A DNA stretch of 64,000 nt from Adineta vaga (lineage: Eukaryota > Rotifera): contig CP075493.1 of the NCBI GenBank assembly GCA_021613535.1, positions 7,564,001-7,628,000 of the forward strand, written 5' to 3'. Position numbers and translations under genes: made by a program. The notes below the pieces were generated by a model that did not search any database, was not told the DNA's origin, and saw nothing but the letters and a program-made list of their open reading frames with translations. Shown piece after piece: positions 36,660-48,285 of this stretch (the stretch's first letter is position 1; the number at the start of each line of letters is the position of its first letter).

Positions 36660-37193
36660 TTATTCAAAGATCGGTCGTCGACAAACAGGACATTGTAAAG
36701 ATGTATCTTCATCAGCATCGATCCAATTATGAATACATACCATATGAAATATATGTTTACATGGTAAAATTGAACATTTCTTTTCCTCATCCATTGATGA
36801 CAAACATATTGTACAATCTTCTGATTTATGTTTATAATCTTTTTCTAATGCACGAATTTCAATACGTATAGGTTTTTGATTTAAATCATATGTTTGATAA
36901 TTATCATAAACACTATTCCATTTATCTGTATTCAGTATTCTCCATTGACAACGATTTAAACCAAATTTTAAAGCACGTACAGTATTTCCACATTCAGGAC
37001 ATTGAAACGTATGTGACGATGTTAGAATAAATCGACCCATAGAAAAACTACCAATAACCATTTGTCTGTAAGCTTTACATGAACGATTCTGATTTAAACA
37101 TTGTCCTTCGACACATAGACCAGCATCGATAATTCTCCATGAAATAGGTTGACTCTTTGAGAACGATATTGTTGCTAATAGTCGATTACTCAT
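36660..37193 (-). CDS. RING-H2 zinc-finger protein, putative E3 ligase
   Basis: Single exon, 177 residues. The C-terminal RING-H2 reads CTICLSSMDEEKKC, LPCKHIFHMVC and CPVCRRP, giving a Cys3-His2-Cys3 ligand set. The N-terminal 115 residues hold a second conserved-looking Cys/Trp-rich block: CVEGQCLNQNRSCKA, then FQCPECGNTVRAL and CQW. This resembles N-terminal modules of a RING family expanded in rotifers (from memory). An E3 ubiquitin ligase role is inferred from the RING only. Confidence 0.75.
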   Translation of the reverse strand: MSNRLLATISFSKSQPISWRIIDAGLCVEGQCLNQNRSCKAYRQMVIGSFSMGRFILTSSHTFQCPECGNTVRALKFGLNRCQWRILNTDKWNSVYDNYQTYDLNQKPIRIEIRALEKDYKHKSEDCTICLSSMDEEKKCSILPCKHIFHMVCIHNWIDADEDTSLQCPVCRRPIFE

Positions 37194-37585
37194 TTCAAAT
37201 AAATAAATATATGTTTACATTAGTAGGAAATATATAGTAGGGGAAATAATATCATGATTCATAATGCATCTATTGAGATTGTTAAGTAGATAAGAATGCA
37301 AAAACTATCTTTTTTTCTGTAATTTTTGCGAAATTACTGAGGAAAAAAAAGAAATCCATTTGATGACAATCCTTTGATTTCGTTCTATTTCTTCATAATC
37401 AAATATTGATTATCAAATATGTACAATGATGACAATGATAGCTTTAAAGAATAGTCGAAACAAATAAGAACTCATCTATCAGTAGTGAACTTTAAAGTGA
37501 TAATTGTAATCGATGTCAATGGCATTTTCGATATAAAACAAAAACGAAATCAATTCATCACATTTTGTTTCTATCATTTCAAACA
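37194..37585. other. Divergent intergenic region
   Basis: About 390 bp between the divergent starts of the RING gene and the membrane protein gene; presumably both promoters. No motif recognised. Confidence 0.5.
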
Positions 37586-38536
37586 ATGCATTTTCTTCGA
37601 TTTAATCTTCTTCTTTTTCTTCTTCTTCTTCTCAATATTTCGTATATCTATGCAAATATAGGCGGAGGTGGTGGTCATAGTCTAATCATTCCAGCATCAC
37701 CGCTTCCAACGAATGATCTTGGTTTAACATTTGGTCATCAAGTAAATAAACGTGATCATCATATTACTCTTTACTTTGATGTTGCGAATTCAACTTTAAA
37801 AGAATATCGTTATTATTTTTTTGATTTTCGTCCATTTGGCTCTCATGATCGTAGTGAATATCTACCACGACAACGTCTTCTCGATTTACATAATTCACTT
37901 CGTATCGTAGGTCTACACGAAGGAGATTATGTTGCATGTGTTACATTTATCGATGAATATGAAACAATATTTAAACCACGTTATGCTTGTTATGAATTTA
38001 CTCTCGGTGAAAAAACAGTGGGATCACATCATGGAGGAAAATCAGGTTATTTAGCACCATTATTACTTGCCTTTGCTTTTGTTTTACATGTTTTTATTGC
38101 TATTGTTCATCATATTAAAGCAAAAAATTATGCACACAAATTATTACATCGTTTCATTGATGTCTCACGAAAAGGACATCTCAGAAGAATTGATATACAT
38201 GATTCATTAAGAGAACTTGATCATCCACATCTTTCAGCATCTATTCAACGTCGTTTATCACGTGTTACTATCGATGCTAGTGAAGGAAATGAATTAGATC
38301 CTGAACGAAACTATCACATGAATGATACAAATGATGAACTACCATTATATACAATATCTCATCATAATGGAAGATTAAATTCCAATGGAATGAATGTTAT
38401 ACCAGAAAATGAACACTCGAATACATTAGATAGTGTTACATCAATGAGACATTTAATCGATGCAGCACCATGGATGAAACGAACAAATCGATCAACAACA
38501 TCATCGTTTCGACGAATAAATCCATTGTATGCATAA
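37586..38536 (+). CDS. Single-pass membrane protein, function unknown
   Basis: Single exon, 316 residues. Signal peptide FLRFNLLLFLLLLLNISYIY. The extracellular part, about 130 residues, has alternating strands (HHITLYFDVANSTLKEYRYY and DYVACVTFIDEYETIFKPRY) that suggest a fibronectin-III or Ig-like fold with a Cys pair, but I cannot assign a family. Transmembrane segment YLAPLLLAFAFVLHVFIAIV, then a basic cytosolic tail of about 140 residues rich in Ser, Asn and Arg. The ATG at 37586 is used because the frame further up starts only from TTG. Confidence 0.65.
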   Translation: MHFLRFNLLLFLLLLLNISYIYANIGGGGGHSLIIPASPLPTNDLGLTFGHQVNKRDHHITLYFDVANSTLKEYRYYFFDFRPFGSHDRSEYLPRQRLLDLHNSLRIVGLHEGDYVACVTFIDEYETIFKPRYACYEFTLGEKTVGSHHGGKSGYLAPLLLAFAFVLHVFIAIVHHIKAKNYAHKLLHRFIDVSRKGHLRRIDIHDSLRELDHPHLSASIQRRLSRVTIDASEGNELDPERNYHMNDTNDELPLYTISHHNGRLNSNGMNVIPENEHSNTLDSVTSMRHLIDAAPWMKRTNRSTTSSFRRINPLYA

Positions 38537-39125
38537 GAACAACTAATGATGATAACTCTTAGATAGAAAAACAAAATAGATATTAGAGAATAAATAGATT
38601 CACAATGGGATAAATCTATGAATTTGCTTTTAGTATATAGTGTATTGAAATTGAAAAACCAATTAAGCTAAATTTTTAGTAATCATTCGAATGGAAAACA
38701 AATGAAATTATTGTGAATATGATGTTTAACGATTATTTTCATCACCTGTTAGATAAAATAGTTTGTTTACTCTACAAAAAAGAAGATATAATCAATGTTG
38801 AATACTCATATATACATTTTTTCTCTTTTATTGTAATTCAAAAATAACTAATTTGTTAATCAATAGACAAGATCGAAGCAATACTTTATTTTTTCTACAT
38901 TTATACTATCAAATGCATCGAAGCGAAACAGTTATATTACCTATGTCTATATATTCTTTCTTTGACGACATCATGGTCATAACATCAATTGATTCTCTGC
39001 TATCACTAAAGTGATTGCTGTAAACGACAAGGTTAGTTGATAGGAAAAAAACGGGAATAAGGTGTTCAAGGTATTTGTCGTCTCTCTTTCTTCTTTTGTA
39101 TATTGAATATTTTTTTGGAAAAAAT
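38537..39125. other. Intergenic region, no gene seen
   Basis: About 590 bp; AT-rich, UTR and promoter only as far as I can see. Confidence 0.5.
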
Positions 39126-40554
39126 ATGAATCCAAATAATTATAACAATGAAATTATTCCAGCCGGAGACAATCAGCGTTTTCGTCAAATACGTACGAAT
39201 TGGTTTCATAATACGCGACAACCAGCTATACCAGATCTATATGAACAATCAGTAACAACGACAACAACAACAACAATCAATAAAGAAGCCAATGTTAAAA
39301 CTGATGAAATGACAACAACATGTTTAGAAAAAGGTCCATTGAGACGTGTAAATCTTGTTAATGGACCACAATCAGCATATGCACGACTTTTTCCTGATCA
39401 ATATCGACAAGAACAAGAAGATCTAGTTCGAAAACATCGTTCAAAATCTACAGATGATCGGCGTTATAATTTCGATCGAAGTTTACATGAACGAATAATG
39501 AGTGACGAGGATTGCCATGATCAGACACGTAAATCTCGACATATTTCATTCTATGAACAACAGGATGATGCATCGATGCCTTGTCAACAAAATGAATTAA
39601 ATATTCGAACACAATCATTTCCATGTCTCACTGATAAACAATTGGAATTACCATTTAATTATGATCCGAATCCTGAAATTGTCTATGAAGAAAATCCAGA
39701 CGAAGTTGTTTATGTCCAAAAAGTTGGTGTTCGATATTTAGAACCACCTACTCCACCACCACCTGAACCAATTATTATTCGAGAAATACAATCATCGCCA
39801 GCACAAGAACTGCCACCTCTTATTCTTTCCACGACACCGTAAGTTTATTCGATTTGATTAAATTTCGTATTCTTTGTATTTTACATCATTTAGACCCGCC
39901 ACACCACGAACTCCATCTCCCTTAATTGTTCGGGAACAACCACCGACTCCACCACATATTCATCCACCACAAATTATCACAAAAACTTTACCACCTCAAC
40001 CAGCACCACCCCGTCGTGTGATTATTAGACGTCTTCCACCATTACCAGCTAAACCTCGTCCTTTAATTATCGAAAAATGGTTACCATATAAACAACCACC
40101 GGAACGTCCTGTTATTTATGAGCGTGCAGAACAAACTGAACAAATCCAAGCACCACAACGAAATGTTATTCTTCAATATGAACCAGCACGTGTACGTATT
40201 GAACAAGAAATTCAAAATGTCGGTTGCTTTCGTGTTGATCCAGAAATGTATCGTGCTCAATTCGGTTCAACATTACGACGTACACATAGTATAAGAAGAG
40301 TTCTTGAAGATATTGGTTGTAATCCTGATATTGTCGCAACAAAAACTTATCAACCATGTGAACCAATTACTCAAACAAATAATATTGTCATGAATGACAA
40401 TACATTACAACAATCACGAACATGTTTGACTGATCAACAATTATCCGAATTAATGGATTCACCATCATCAAATACATATCGACAGTATGAGATGCCATCA
40501 ACATCAACATCAACAAATAACAATCTACAACAGTTTTATGAAATAGTTAGTTAA
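39126..40554 (+). CDS. Proline-rich, largely disordered protein, unknown
   Basis: Two exons joined by a 55-bp intron (39839-39893), which keeps the frame in TTP-PATPRTPSP; about 458 residues. The middle contains repeated Pro/Val/Ile stretches: PPTPPPPEPIIIRE, PPRRVIIRRLPPLPAKPRP, LIIEKWLPYKQPPERPVIYE. These recall the valine/proline-rich repeats of articulin/alveolin-type cytoskeletal proteins; that is similarity of style only. The rest is Gln/Thr/Asn-rich. No signal peptide or membrane segment. Neighbour of CFAP298 on the same strand, 270 bp away. Confidence 0.6.
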
Positions 40555-40823
40555 AGAAAAGTTTTCTTGTGGCACTCGCATAAACACACTTTAGTTTTTG
40601 ATCGTTTTTTTTTTGAAAGAAAATAAATAGATCGATTTCTTGTTCGTGCTTTTGATTTATCCATCTATAGATGTCTCGAATGATCAGTATGTATTCACTT
40701 AAAACGATGTTGATAGGTTAGAAGAATTAGCAAGCTAGTTACGGTTGTCAAGAGTAGTGCATACAATAAAATAGACATTCATAGTTTATTCGTCATTCGA
40801 GAAATTTCTTACGTCAATTAACG

Positions 40824-42044
40824 ATGGTAAAATTACATGTAAAACATGGTGATGAAAGTCAATTTTTATACGAAACAACAACGAATACACCAATTGATAA
40901 TTTAATTAATCAAATATGTTTAATATACAATGGTCGATTAAAAGTTCATCGAATTTGCAATGGTAAACGAAAAGAAAAATTGAACATATCATAATATATC
41001 GTCTTTGTTATCTTCTAGAAATGTCTATGTTAGCTAAACATGGGATAACATTACCTGTTAATATGCAAGGTTTAACAGATGATCAAATTACAGATTTAAA
41101 ATTAAAAGATGAATATGAAGATACATGTATACCTATGGATGGATATGTTGAAGAAGTAGATGTCATCGGAAGACGCAATGGTCGAGGTAAACAATTTTCG
41201 TTTAAGAAAATAGTGAACAATATAAATTTGTTTTTTCTATTAGCTCCAACAGAAAAAATGCGTTCGATTATAGAACGAACTATTCAAGAAGCAAAAGAGA
41301 AGATCTCAAAAGTATGAAAAAATGACAAAAGTAAACAACAATATGATTGTATATTTATCTTATAGAAATTAGTTCAAGCTGATCAATGTGTAACATGTGA
41401 TCAAATTAATGAAGCATTACAACAATTAAAAGGTGCAGTGATGATTGTCTATCCAATGGGTTTACCACCGTACGATCCAATCGAACTTGAATTTAAAAAT
41501 CAAGAAGAACTTGAAGGAACACAAGTATGCCATATAACTTCATTCATTTAGAGGAAAGAAATATTCTTTAAACATCTGGATTTTTAGGATAGTCTTGATG
41601 TTATTCCTGAATTAGATATGACACTTTGGTTTAGTGGAAAAGAAATGCAACGTGGTAAACTTCTATGTGATTTTGTTGGTAAAAATGAAAAAACGAAAGT
41701 CATTGTTAAAGTTCAAAAGGTTTGAAACAAGATGAAAAAAACGCATGAATTTATTTCCTATTGAAAACATATTTTACTATAGAAAGGTAATGCTGCACCA
41801 GCTCGTGAACGTGTCGTATCCGAAGACGAACAAAAACAAATGATGGCCTATTATTACAGAAAACAACAAGAAGCTAAAGTAGGCAAAGAAAAGAAAAGAT
41901 TTGATCTCTTTTAATACAGATTTTTTGTTGTAGAAACTTGAAGAAAGTGAAGATAATTCATATATGGATTCGAAATGGGCCGATCCAAATTCGTTAAAAC
42001 GTTCTTTTCAAGGTTTAAATGATATCAAATGGAAACCACGATAA
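40824..42044 (+). CDS. CFAP298: CFAP298 (C21orf59/Kurly), cilia assembly protein
   Basis: Cytosolic factor needed for dynein-arm assembly and cilium polarity. Exons give MVKLHVKHGDESQFLYET, YNGRLKVHRIC, then MQGLTDDQITDLKLKDEY, IGRRNGRAPTEKM, GAVMIVYPMGLPPYDPIELE, VGKNEKTKVIVKVQ and the C-terminus WADPNSLKRSFQGLNDIKWK-PR. These are the known conserved blocks of CFAP298 in order. Seven exons; introns of 50-75 bp lie at about 40963-41020, 41188-41243, 41312-41366, 41526-41587, 41721-41781 and 41880-41934. Full length, about 290 residues. Confidence 0.95.
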
Positions 42045-42123
42045 TTCAAATTTGTTATTTATGTTCTTTGTCTAACCATGTTAATAAAAATGGTCACCGG
42101 AGATTGACTAAACTATTCTTTAT

Positions 42124-42452
42124 TTACACGTCATATAATTCACGATGAGTTCTTCCATTATAACGATAAACAGGTAAATGAGAGATTTTTTGAACATATT
42201 CATCATCATGTTCTGGAGAAGTATCAACATCATAATCCAATTCACAATACTTTTCAATACAAAAGATAATTATAATCGATAATAGAATAATACTAATACC
42301 AGCTAAACAACCACATACACAATACAAGATAATTCTCTCAGAATTGACTAAATTCAAAACAAAAATCAGATTACATCATGTATGAAAAAGATGCTCTTTA
42401 GTAACTTACCACGAACAAATTCACATGTCTGAAGCCAATCAATAACAACCAT
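42124..42452 (-). CDS. Small single-pass membrane protein
   Basis: Two exons (42410-42452 and 42124-42347) give about 88 residues: MVVIDWLQTCEFVRVNSER, then a membrane segment IILYCVCGCLAGISIILLSI, then an acidic cytosolic tail (ELDYDVDTSPEHDDEY) ending RTHRELYDV. The splice restores the frame between VR and VNSER. Family unknown. It converges on CFAP298 with 79 bp between stops. Upstream exons cannot be excluded. Confidence 0.5.
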
Positions 42453-42973
42453 TGAGAACTATTTTGTTCATAATTCTACAATGAAAAATCCATATAGTTA
42501 ATATTATATACAAAACAAGATCTTTGTATGATATTTCTACATGTTAAATTGATTAACAGATTAAATACTTTAACAGATGATTACCTTAATGATCAAAATT
42601 CTTTTTTTCTAATACTTAATATCTTTCCTGGAAACATATGTATGTATATCATGTCATTTTCGTTAGATCTAAAAGAAATCAATGTCTATTATTTGCAACA
42701 GTCTACTGGTACACTTTCGACATTGTTAGTTATTCTCGCTCTATCTATCCATCTCTTACTGATAGATCTTTCATGTACTAATAACAACAACAACAGCATC
42801 ATCATCATCAAATTTTATCTTTCTTCTGAATGTTTTGCTAAGAGAATTGCTTTGATGTTCGTCGACTTTCTTTCTAACTGTTCTTGTTATTCTACAATGT
42901 AGACACATATGGAGATGAGAGAGAGAGAGATATTAAAAAAAAGACACAGAAAGAGAAGCATAAAAGCAAATAA
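42453..42973. other. Intergenic region, no gene seen
   Basis: About 520 bp. A 124-codon plus-strand open frame here (42528-42902) has no recognised features, low-complexity Asn/Ile/Leu content and no conserved motif. Short GA run at about 42911-42931. Confidence 0.45.
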
Positions 42974-43570
42974 TTATTGTCTTCGTCCACTTCTATCAAA
43001 TGGTTCCGTATCATTATAACAGCGAAGAAAAACATCATTGATTATCCGATCAAGTTCTCTTCTTGGAAGATCATTACAAATTTCCATAGATTCTTGTGTT
43101 CGATTTTTGACACAAGTTGTATGTTGATTTTTAATAAAAAATGGCCGTGATGATGTCGAAAAATGATTAAACAAAGAACATTGATCTGTTAATGAAGCCG
43201 CTCGAATTTCTGTACATGCAAGATGATATGGATTAGTAAAATCAATCTTAGCACGACAATAATCAAATGCATGAATAAGTTCATGTTCGAAAATCGTACA
43301 TAATTCATCTGTCGAATGAAGATTCTCAGGATATAGAACAATTTGACAGACGGATTGATCAAAACCACCACGAATATGTTGATCCGTTGTTTCACATGAT
43401 AGATGACGATTAAAATCAAATGGACAACCATGAAATGCAAGAGCTTCTAATAGACGACGAATCGATTGATTAGATGTGATACAATGATGTGCTTGTTGAA
43501 AACAGTTCTGAATTTTTGATGATTTTGTATCTGACATGAAGAACTGATCTGAAATATTTCTATTGATCAT
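42974..43570 (-). CDS. ATP23: ATP23 mitochondrial metalloprotease
   Basis: Inner-membrane-space peptidase that matures and helps assemble the ATP synthase Fo subunit 6. Single exon, 198 residues. Zinc site FEHELIHAFDYCR (HExxH), followed by the family block HLACTEIRAASLTDQCSLFN, and a C-terminal FLRCYNDTEPFDRSGRR; these match ATP23/XRCC6BP1 in order, including the conserved Cys pattern. The start at 43570 (MINRNISDQFF) lies just before the conserved region. Length is typical for the animal proteins. Confidence 0.93.
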   Translation of the reverse strand: MINRNISDQFFMSDTKSSKIQNCFQQAHHCITSNQSIRRLLEALAFHGCPFDFNRHLSCETTDQHIRGGFDQSVCQIVLYPENLHSTDELCTIFEHELIHAFDYCRAKIDFTNPYHLACTEIRAASLTDQCSLFNHFSTSSRPFFIKNQHTTCVKNRTQESMEICNDLPRRELDRIINDVFLRCYNDTEPFDRSGRRQ

Positions 43571-44103
43571 CTTTAGAATATGAAAAGTATTACTTAGATA
43601 TGCTTATGCAATTAGAATAGAATTACTAGTATTAGGATAAGTTATAAAATTGAACAAACAATCTTTGATTATCTCATGAGGAATTGTTTTCATTTGTAAA
43701 TGAAGACAGTATTGTATGTAATAATGAACACAAATGATGTAACACTCTTCAGGTGTTCTTATTAGTCTGTTTGAGATTAAAGATCAATGAACAATAGCTT
43801 TGAATCGCTGCAATCATTCCTGTGTAGTCCACTTCAATTTATATGATATGTCAGTTATAGAAAACAATAGATTGTTTCTAATTCAATCAAAACCTATGCA
43901 ATTCATTCAGTTCTCGTGAAACATATTAGTTTAGTTTCGAAAAAGATTTGAAATTCTGATTGGAGAAAAGATTTTTAACTGTCTGTTAGTAATAAAGGTA
44001 AGTAATATATTCCTGATTGATGGATATAATAACCTATCGTAAGGAAGCAGAAGGAAAAACAGTTTTGCATTTCATTTTACTTATCTATTTAATATTTGAT
44101 AAA
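43571..44103. other. Divergent intergenic region
   Basis: About 530 bp between ATP23 and glutathione peroxidase starts, probably both promoters. A good donor-like AAAGGTAAGT at about 43995 suggests a 5' UTR intron of the GPx gene. Confidence 0.45.
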
Positions 44104-44640
44104 ATGGGCACAACATCGTCACAAATCGATGGAGAATATCAGCCAAGTTTTGGCACATTTTATGATTTGAAAGCGATTGATATCGATGGAAAAGAACGAG
44201 CAATGTCTGAATTTCAAGGCAAAGTTCTTTTAGTTGTTAATGTTGCATCATCGTGTGGTAAAACAGATGGTGAATATTCGCGTTTAGTTGATTTATATTC
44301 TCGTTATCATAATCAAGGCTTTGAAATCCTTGCATTTCCATGCAATCAGTTTCTTTTTCAAGAACATGGCTCATGTTCAACAATAAAATCTTTTATTAAA
44401 AAATATAATGTAGACTTTGAAATGTTTGACAAAATCAATGTTAATGGAAATGATACACATCCGATTTATACGTGGTTAAAACAAAGTTATCCGGGACGCG
44501 TAACATGGAATTTTTCGGGAAAATTTTTTATTGACCATCATGGTATTCCACGTGCACGAGCTAATGATAATTATGAAGAAATCGAACAAATTATTCAACG
44601 TTTATTGAAAGAAAAAAATGATGAACATACTAAACATTGA
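44104..44640 (+). CDS. Glutathione peroxidase, cysteine type
   Basis: Thiol peroxidase of the GPx4-like class. Single exon: MGTTSSQIDGEY start, then NVASSCGKTDGEYSRLVDLY with Cys (TGT) at the selenocysteine position, ILAFPCNQF with the catalytic Gln, and VTWNFSGKFFIDHHG with the catalytic Trp-Asn. The usual FGKQEPGS after NQF is LFQEHGS, and WNF is followed by one extra Gly; both are mild departures. The frame is open upstream to an ATG at 44020, which would add a hydrophobic leader (VLHFILLIYLIF), so a targeted isoform is possible. It likely uses thioredoxin or glutathione. Confidence 0.88.
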   Translation: MGTTSSQIDGEYQPSFGTFYDLKAIDIDGKERAMSEFQGKVLLVVNVASSCGKTDGEYSRLVDLYSRYHNQGFEILAFPCNQFLFQEHGSCSTIKSFIKKYNVDFEMFDKINVNGNDTHPIYTWLKQSYPGRVTWNFSGKFFIDHHGIPRARANDNYEEIEQIIQRLLKEKNDEHTKH

Positions 44641-45604
44641 GTTTTTTAATTTTTTTTCTTTTGTATAAAAAAAACTAACTTCGCATTTGGACGATGAACA
44701 AAAGACACGCCTATACCTATGAAGATAATGATATACTCAATTAAATTTCTGCTTCTCCCTCAAGCTATTCAATCTGTCCATAGTGTAACAGGAAGAAGAA
44801 TCATCTTCTTGAACGTGTGTGTATGATATATTGAAAGATAGGATATGTGAGAAGGTAATTTAAGTGATAAAATGCCAGAGGGTTAATGAAAAAGAGAGAA
44901 AAAAAAGTGAAGTGTTACATGCCGTATGTTTTCTAGTTATAGTAGAAAAGCGTTGAAATAGTATGCATTTGAAGCATTTGTATTCCAATGATGACGAATA
45001 AAAGATCATTCGACGATGAGTAAGTTTGTTTGTTTGTTTATCTTCAATGAGTTTCTTTTAATAAACGGGAAGAGATTCTTCTAAGTTTACATATCTAAAC
45101 ATAGACAGTCTTTTGTTCCATCGTGAGAAATTTATCAGCGTCATATTCGTATAGATCGTGACAAATGGAAATATCCAATTCAACTCGTAGAAAGATATCA
45201 TTTCCATAAAATGACTGCACTAAAACTGAACTATCTTACAATCATTTTATAATGCAAAAGCCCCCCTAATGAGATAAATCTTATTCAACAAGTCACTATC
45301 GAATAGTGACTAAATTTTCAATCATGTATCGACTTAATTGAATCCAATGCATCTCACACTTATGACTATCTTTCTTTTTCTCATTACTTCATCGATGATG
45401 AACGTCAAACATGATCAGAAATTATCATGAGAATATCATCATAAATTTCGACCAAAACGAATGAGATCATCAAGGAGAAAAGATCATTTGTCTATTTTCA
45501 TTTGCTCATCTTTGATCCTCTCTTCTCGAACATACATATATATATATATATATATATACAAACAATCGAAGAAAGTGACATTATTCTTCTATTTTAGAAT
45601 TGAC
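44641..45604. other. Intergenic region with hairpin and TA microsatellite
   Basis: About 960 bp. Holds a perfect 9-bp hairpin (45291-45311) and a (TA)n run (about 45535-45558). The end carries TATTTTAG before the Axin ATG, so a 5' UTR intron is likely. Confidence 0.5.
45291..45311. other. Perfect 9-bp hairpin
   Basis: AGTCACTAT, loop CGA, ATAGTGACT. Could act as a hairpin in RNA or as a dyad binding site; no known family. Confidence 0.5.
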
Positions 45605-47423
45605 ATGTTTTCTTCAGGCAGCGACTTGCGAAAAGAATTTCTTGCTTATCTTCATCAATCGGATTCATGTGAATTATTCTATAATTATATGAAATCTGAA
45701 CAATTGGATCATATCTTAGAATTTTATCTCGCTTGTGATGAATTAAAAAATTTGACTGATGAAAAAAAAACTCAACGAACAATTATTGAACTTATTTATA
45801 AACATTATTTATCAAATGGAAAATCTTTATCATCCAAACAATTCTCTCTTCCATATGATTTATTCTATTCAATTAAACAACGATTAAACAAACGAGAATT
45901 TCATTCAAAATTCTATGAACATGCACAAGAATATGTTCTCAAATATATGTTACAAATGTGTTATCCAAAATTTCTTATTGAACAACAAAATGTACCGAAC
46001 AAAAAACGACAAGCATTAGATTCAGCAACATTTACTCCTATGCATCGTCGTTGTGTGACAATGAAAAAGAAAGATGTCTTTGATAAATTCAAACAACAAA
46101 CCCAAAAGTAAAATCATATCAATCTAATTGAATAGTTTCTCATCTTAGTTTTTGTTTTTGTTTCTAGTACTACTACTACAACATCTATTAAAATATCATC
46201 TCAGCTTCAGTAAGTGATATAAATAGAATTTAACGCGTAATTTTAAATTGTATGAAGAAAAAGTTTCTATACTCATCAGTATCAAATAAGTGTATATATC
46301 GTCACACTTTCGCTTCACTACCTGATTGTCAAAGAAAAGAAAAGAAAAGAAAAGAAAGGAACAATCTGTAGATTATCTCTGATGGATGATTAAGTGTCGG
46401 TAGTAGTTTTGCATCAAAGTCTGCGCATTGCTTTTCATCTTTGTAACTTCTAACATAGCCGCTTTCTTTGATCTTGTCAACATGAATCAGATTCAATTAG
46501 ATTACACTATTATGCCGCCTGAGAAAGAAAAAGAAACAGAGACATATACATATCTTCAATCCGAAGAATAAGTATACATTTGTAGAAAGAATGACATTAC
46601 TACTTATACGAAACTCTGCTCATTTGTAAGTTATAGGAAATTACTAAACACTTCATTAATCTGTATTTTAGTTCGTTCGAAGGATCATCATTGATTCAAG
46701 ATAATTCAAAACAATTGGTAAGTTTTTATTTCGTTAATTGAAATTGATAGTATTGATTTCATTTATGAAGGATTTAACAAAGAATAAATCATGTGATCTT
46801 GCTCAACGAAATCCAATGGCTTTTTTCGAAGAAATCAAACGTCGTTTAGTACTCTATCAAATTGGAACAATTGAAGATGATGATTCATTAGCCATTCTTG
46901 ATTTACAAATAGCTCAAACAATTGATGATGCTGATAACTATCTCTATGAAAATACGATTACAAATCGAAATCAATCCACACGATGTGATTCAGGTTTTGG
47001 AACAGATATATCCGAAAGGTAAATTGAAGAAATATTTTAGAAAAATGTACCTACAATAAAGATTTTTTTTATAGAAATTATGAATTGACTTATTCAAGAA
47101 AACAACGTTCATCTATTGATGTTGTATGGTATTCATCTCTTGATAGTAAACATGTTCTTCTATCGACTATTCCTTATCTTCATAAACAATTAACATTTAA
47201 AGAATTTCGACAATTATTTAAAAAACAGATAACATACAGGTAAGAGCATGTATAGAATAAGATAATTGAATTATTGATTTTGTTTTATAGATATTTCTTT
47301 AAGACAATCTGTACACCAGATATCAATAAAGAGCAGTATGTCTATCGAGAATTAACAATGGATGATGAATTAGTACCATTTTATGATGGAAAAATTTTTG
47401 TACAATTAGATCAAATATGTTAA
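45605..47423 (+). CDS. AXIN: Axin, Wnt pathway scaffold
   Basis: Scaffold of the beta-catenin destruction complex. Exon 1 (45605-46109) encodes an RGS domain, residues about 8-128: LRKEFLAYLHQSDSCELFYN, LEFYLACDELKN, FYSIKQRL and EYVLKYMLQMCYPKFL. The middle has NPMAFFEEIKRRLVLYQ, which resembles the beta-catenin-binding helix of Axin. The C-terminus is a DIX domain (about 47075-47423): VVWYSSLDSKHVLLSTIPY, TFKEFRQLFKK, YRYFFKTICTPDI and DDELVPFYDGKIFVQLDQIC. Exons about 46168-46207, 46672-46718, 46771-47018, 47075-47239 and 47291-47423; one intron is long (46208-46671). About 380 residues, far shorter than vertebrate Axin, with no N-terminal tankyrase-binding part. Confidence 0.9.
46331..46358. 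repeat. (AAAAG)n run in an Axin intron
   Basis: Five or so AAAAG units inside the long second intron. Confidence 0.75.
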
Positions 47424-48285
47424 AAATTTCGATGTTTTTCATTTCTAATTATATTCATGTTGTTAAGTGACAAAATAAAATTTATCTAAACTTTACAATT
47501 CATGCGTGCATTGAATTTTGATGAAATATTAATATTTGAAGAAAAAGATCATAGATGAGATTTGAATTCATTCATACGTAATGAAGAAAATATGTTTTAC
47601 TTATGAGGATTATTCTTTTCATTCGTTGGACTGAAATTTTCAATATACATCATTGACGTCATATGAGTTAAATTGCGGATAATAAAATATTAAGTATAAT
47701 AATAATATGAATCTAATTAGAATCATTGGTGAGCTTGTTTGCATTTGACTGACGTCAGATCAGATATGAAATAATCGTCAGCATAAAAATGTGATGATGC
47801 TCATATGAATTATGTGTAAGAGAGATGAATAATCAATGAGCTACATATGAATAACTAACTATCATGCCTAGAATTCAAGATTATTTCTGCATTGTTACTC
47901 ATGTGTTAAACGTAATCATAAACTAGATCAATACTTATACTTATCGTACAAAAATTCTTTATCTCTATTGATAAGACCAGTATATTGATTTTCTAAAATT
48001 ATTTATATGTATATTCTATATCAACAATAGAAAAGAAAAAGAATCAAATATATGCATATGTATATAAGCACAAACAAAAGCAGCAAGTTAATAATCGTCA
48101 ATACGCTCAATTTTACTAGAAAAAAAACATGGAGATAACTCGAATGAATATGTATATAATCTATTTACGAACAATAATAAAAAGACAAATTGAATGTCAT
48201 TTGAAAAAAAACAGAGATCCAAACGCATGCTTACAATACATTGATTTGAAGCAGAAAGAAAAAATGAATATGTAAGAAATTGTTT
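47424..48285. other. Convergent intergenic region, no gene seen
   Basis: About 860 bp between the 3' ends of Axin and the minus-strand unknown gene. Very AT-rich; nothing recognised. Confidence 0.5.

Noticed and set aside
36605-36871. Plus-strand ORF antisense to the RING gene
   Set aside because: Shadow of the minus-strand RING-H2 coding sequence.
42528-42902. 124-codon plus-strand ORF
   Set aside because: Low-complexity, no motif, no splice context; probably chance in AT-rich DNA.
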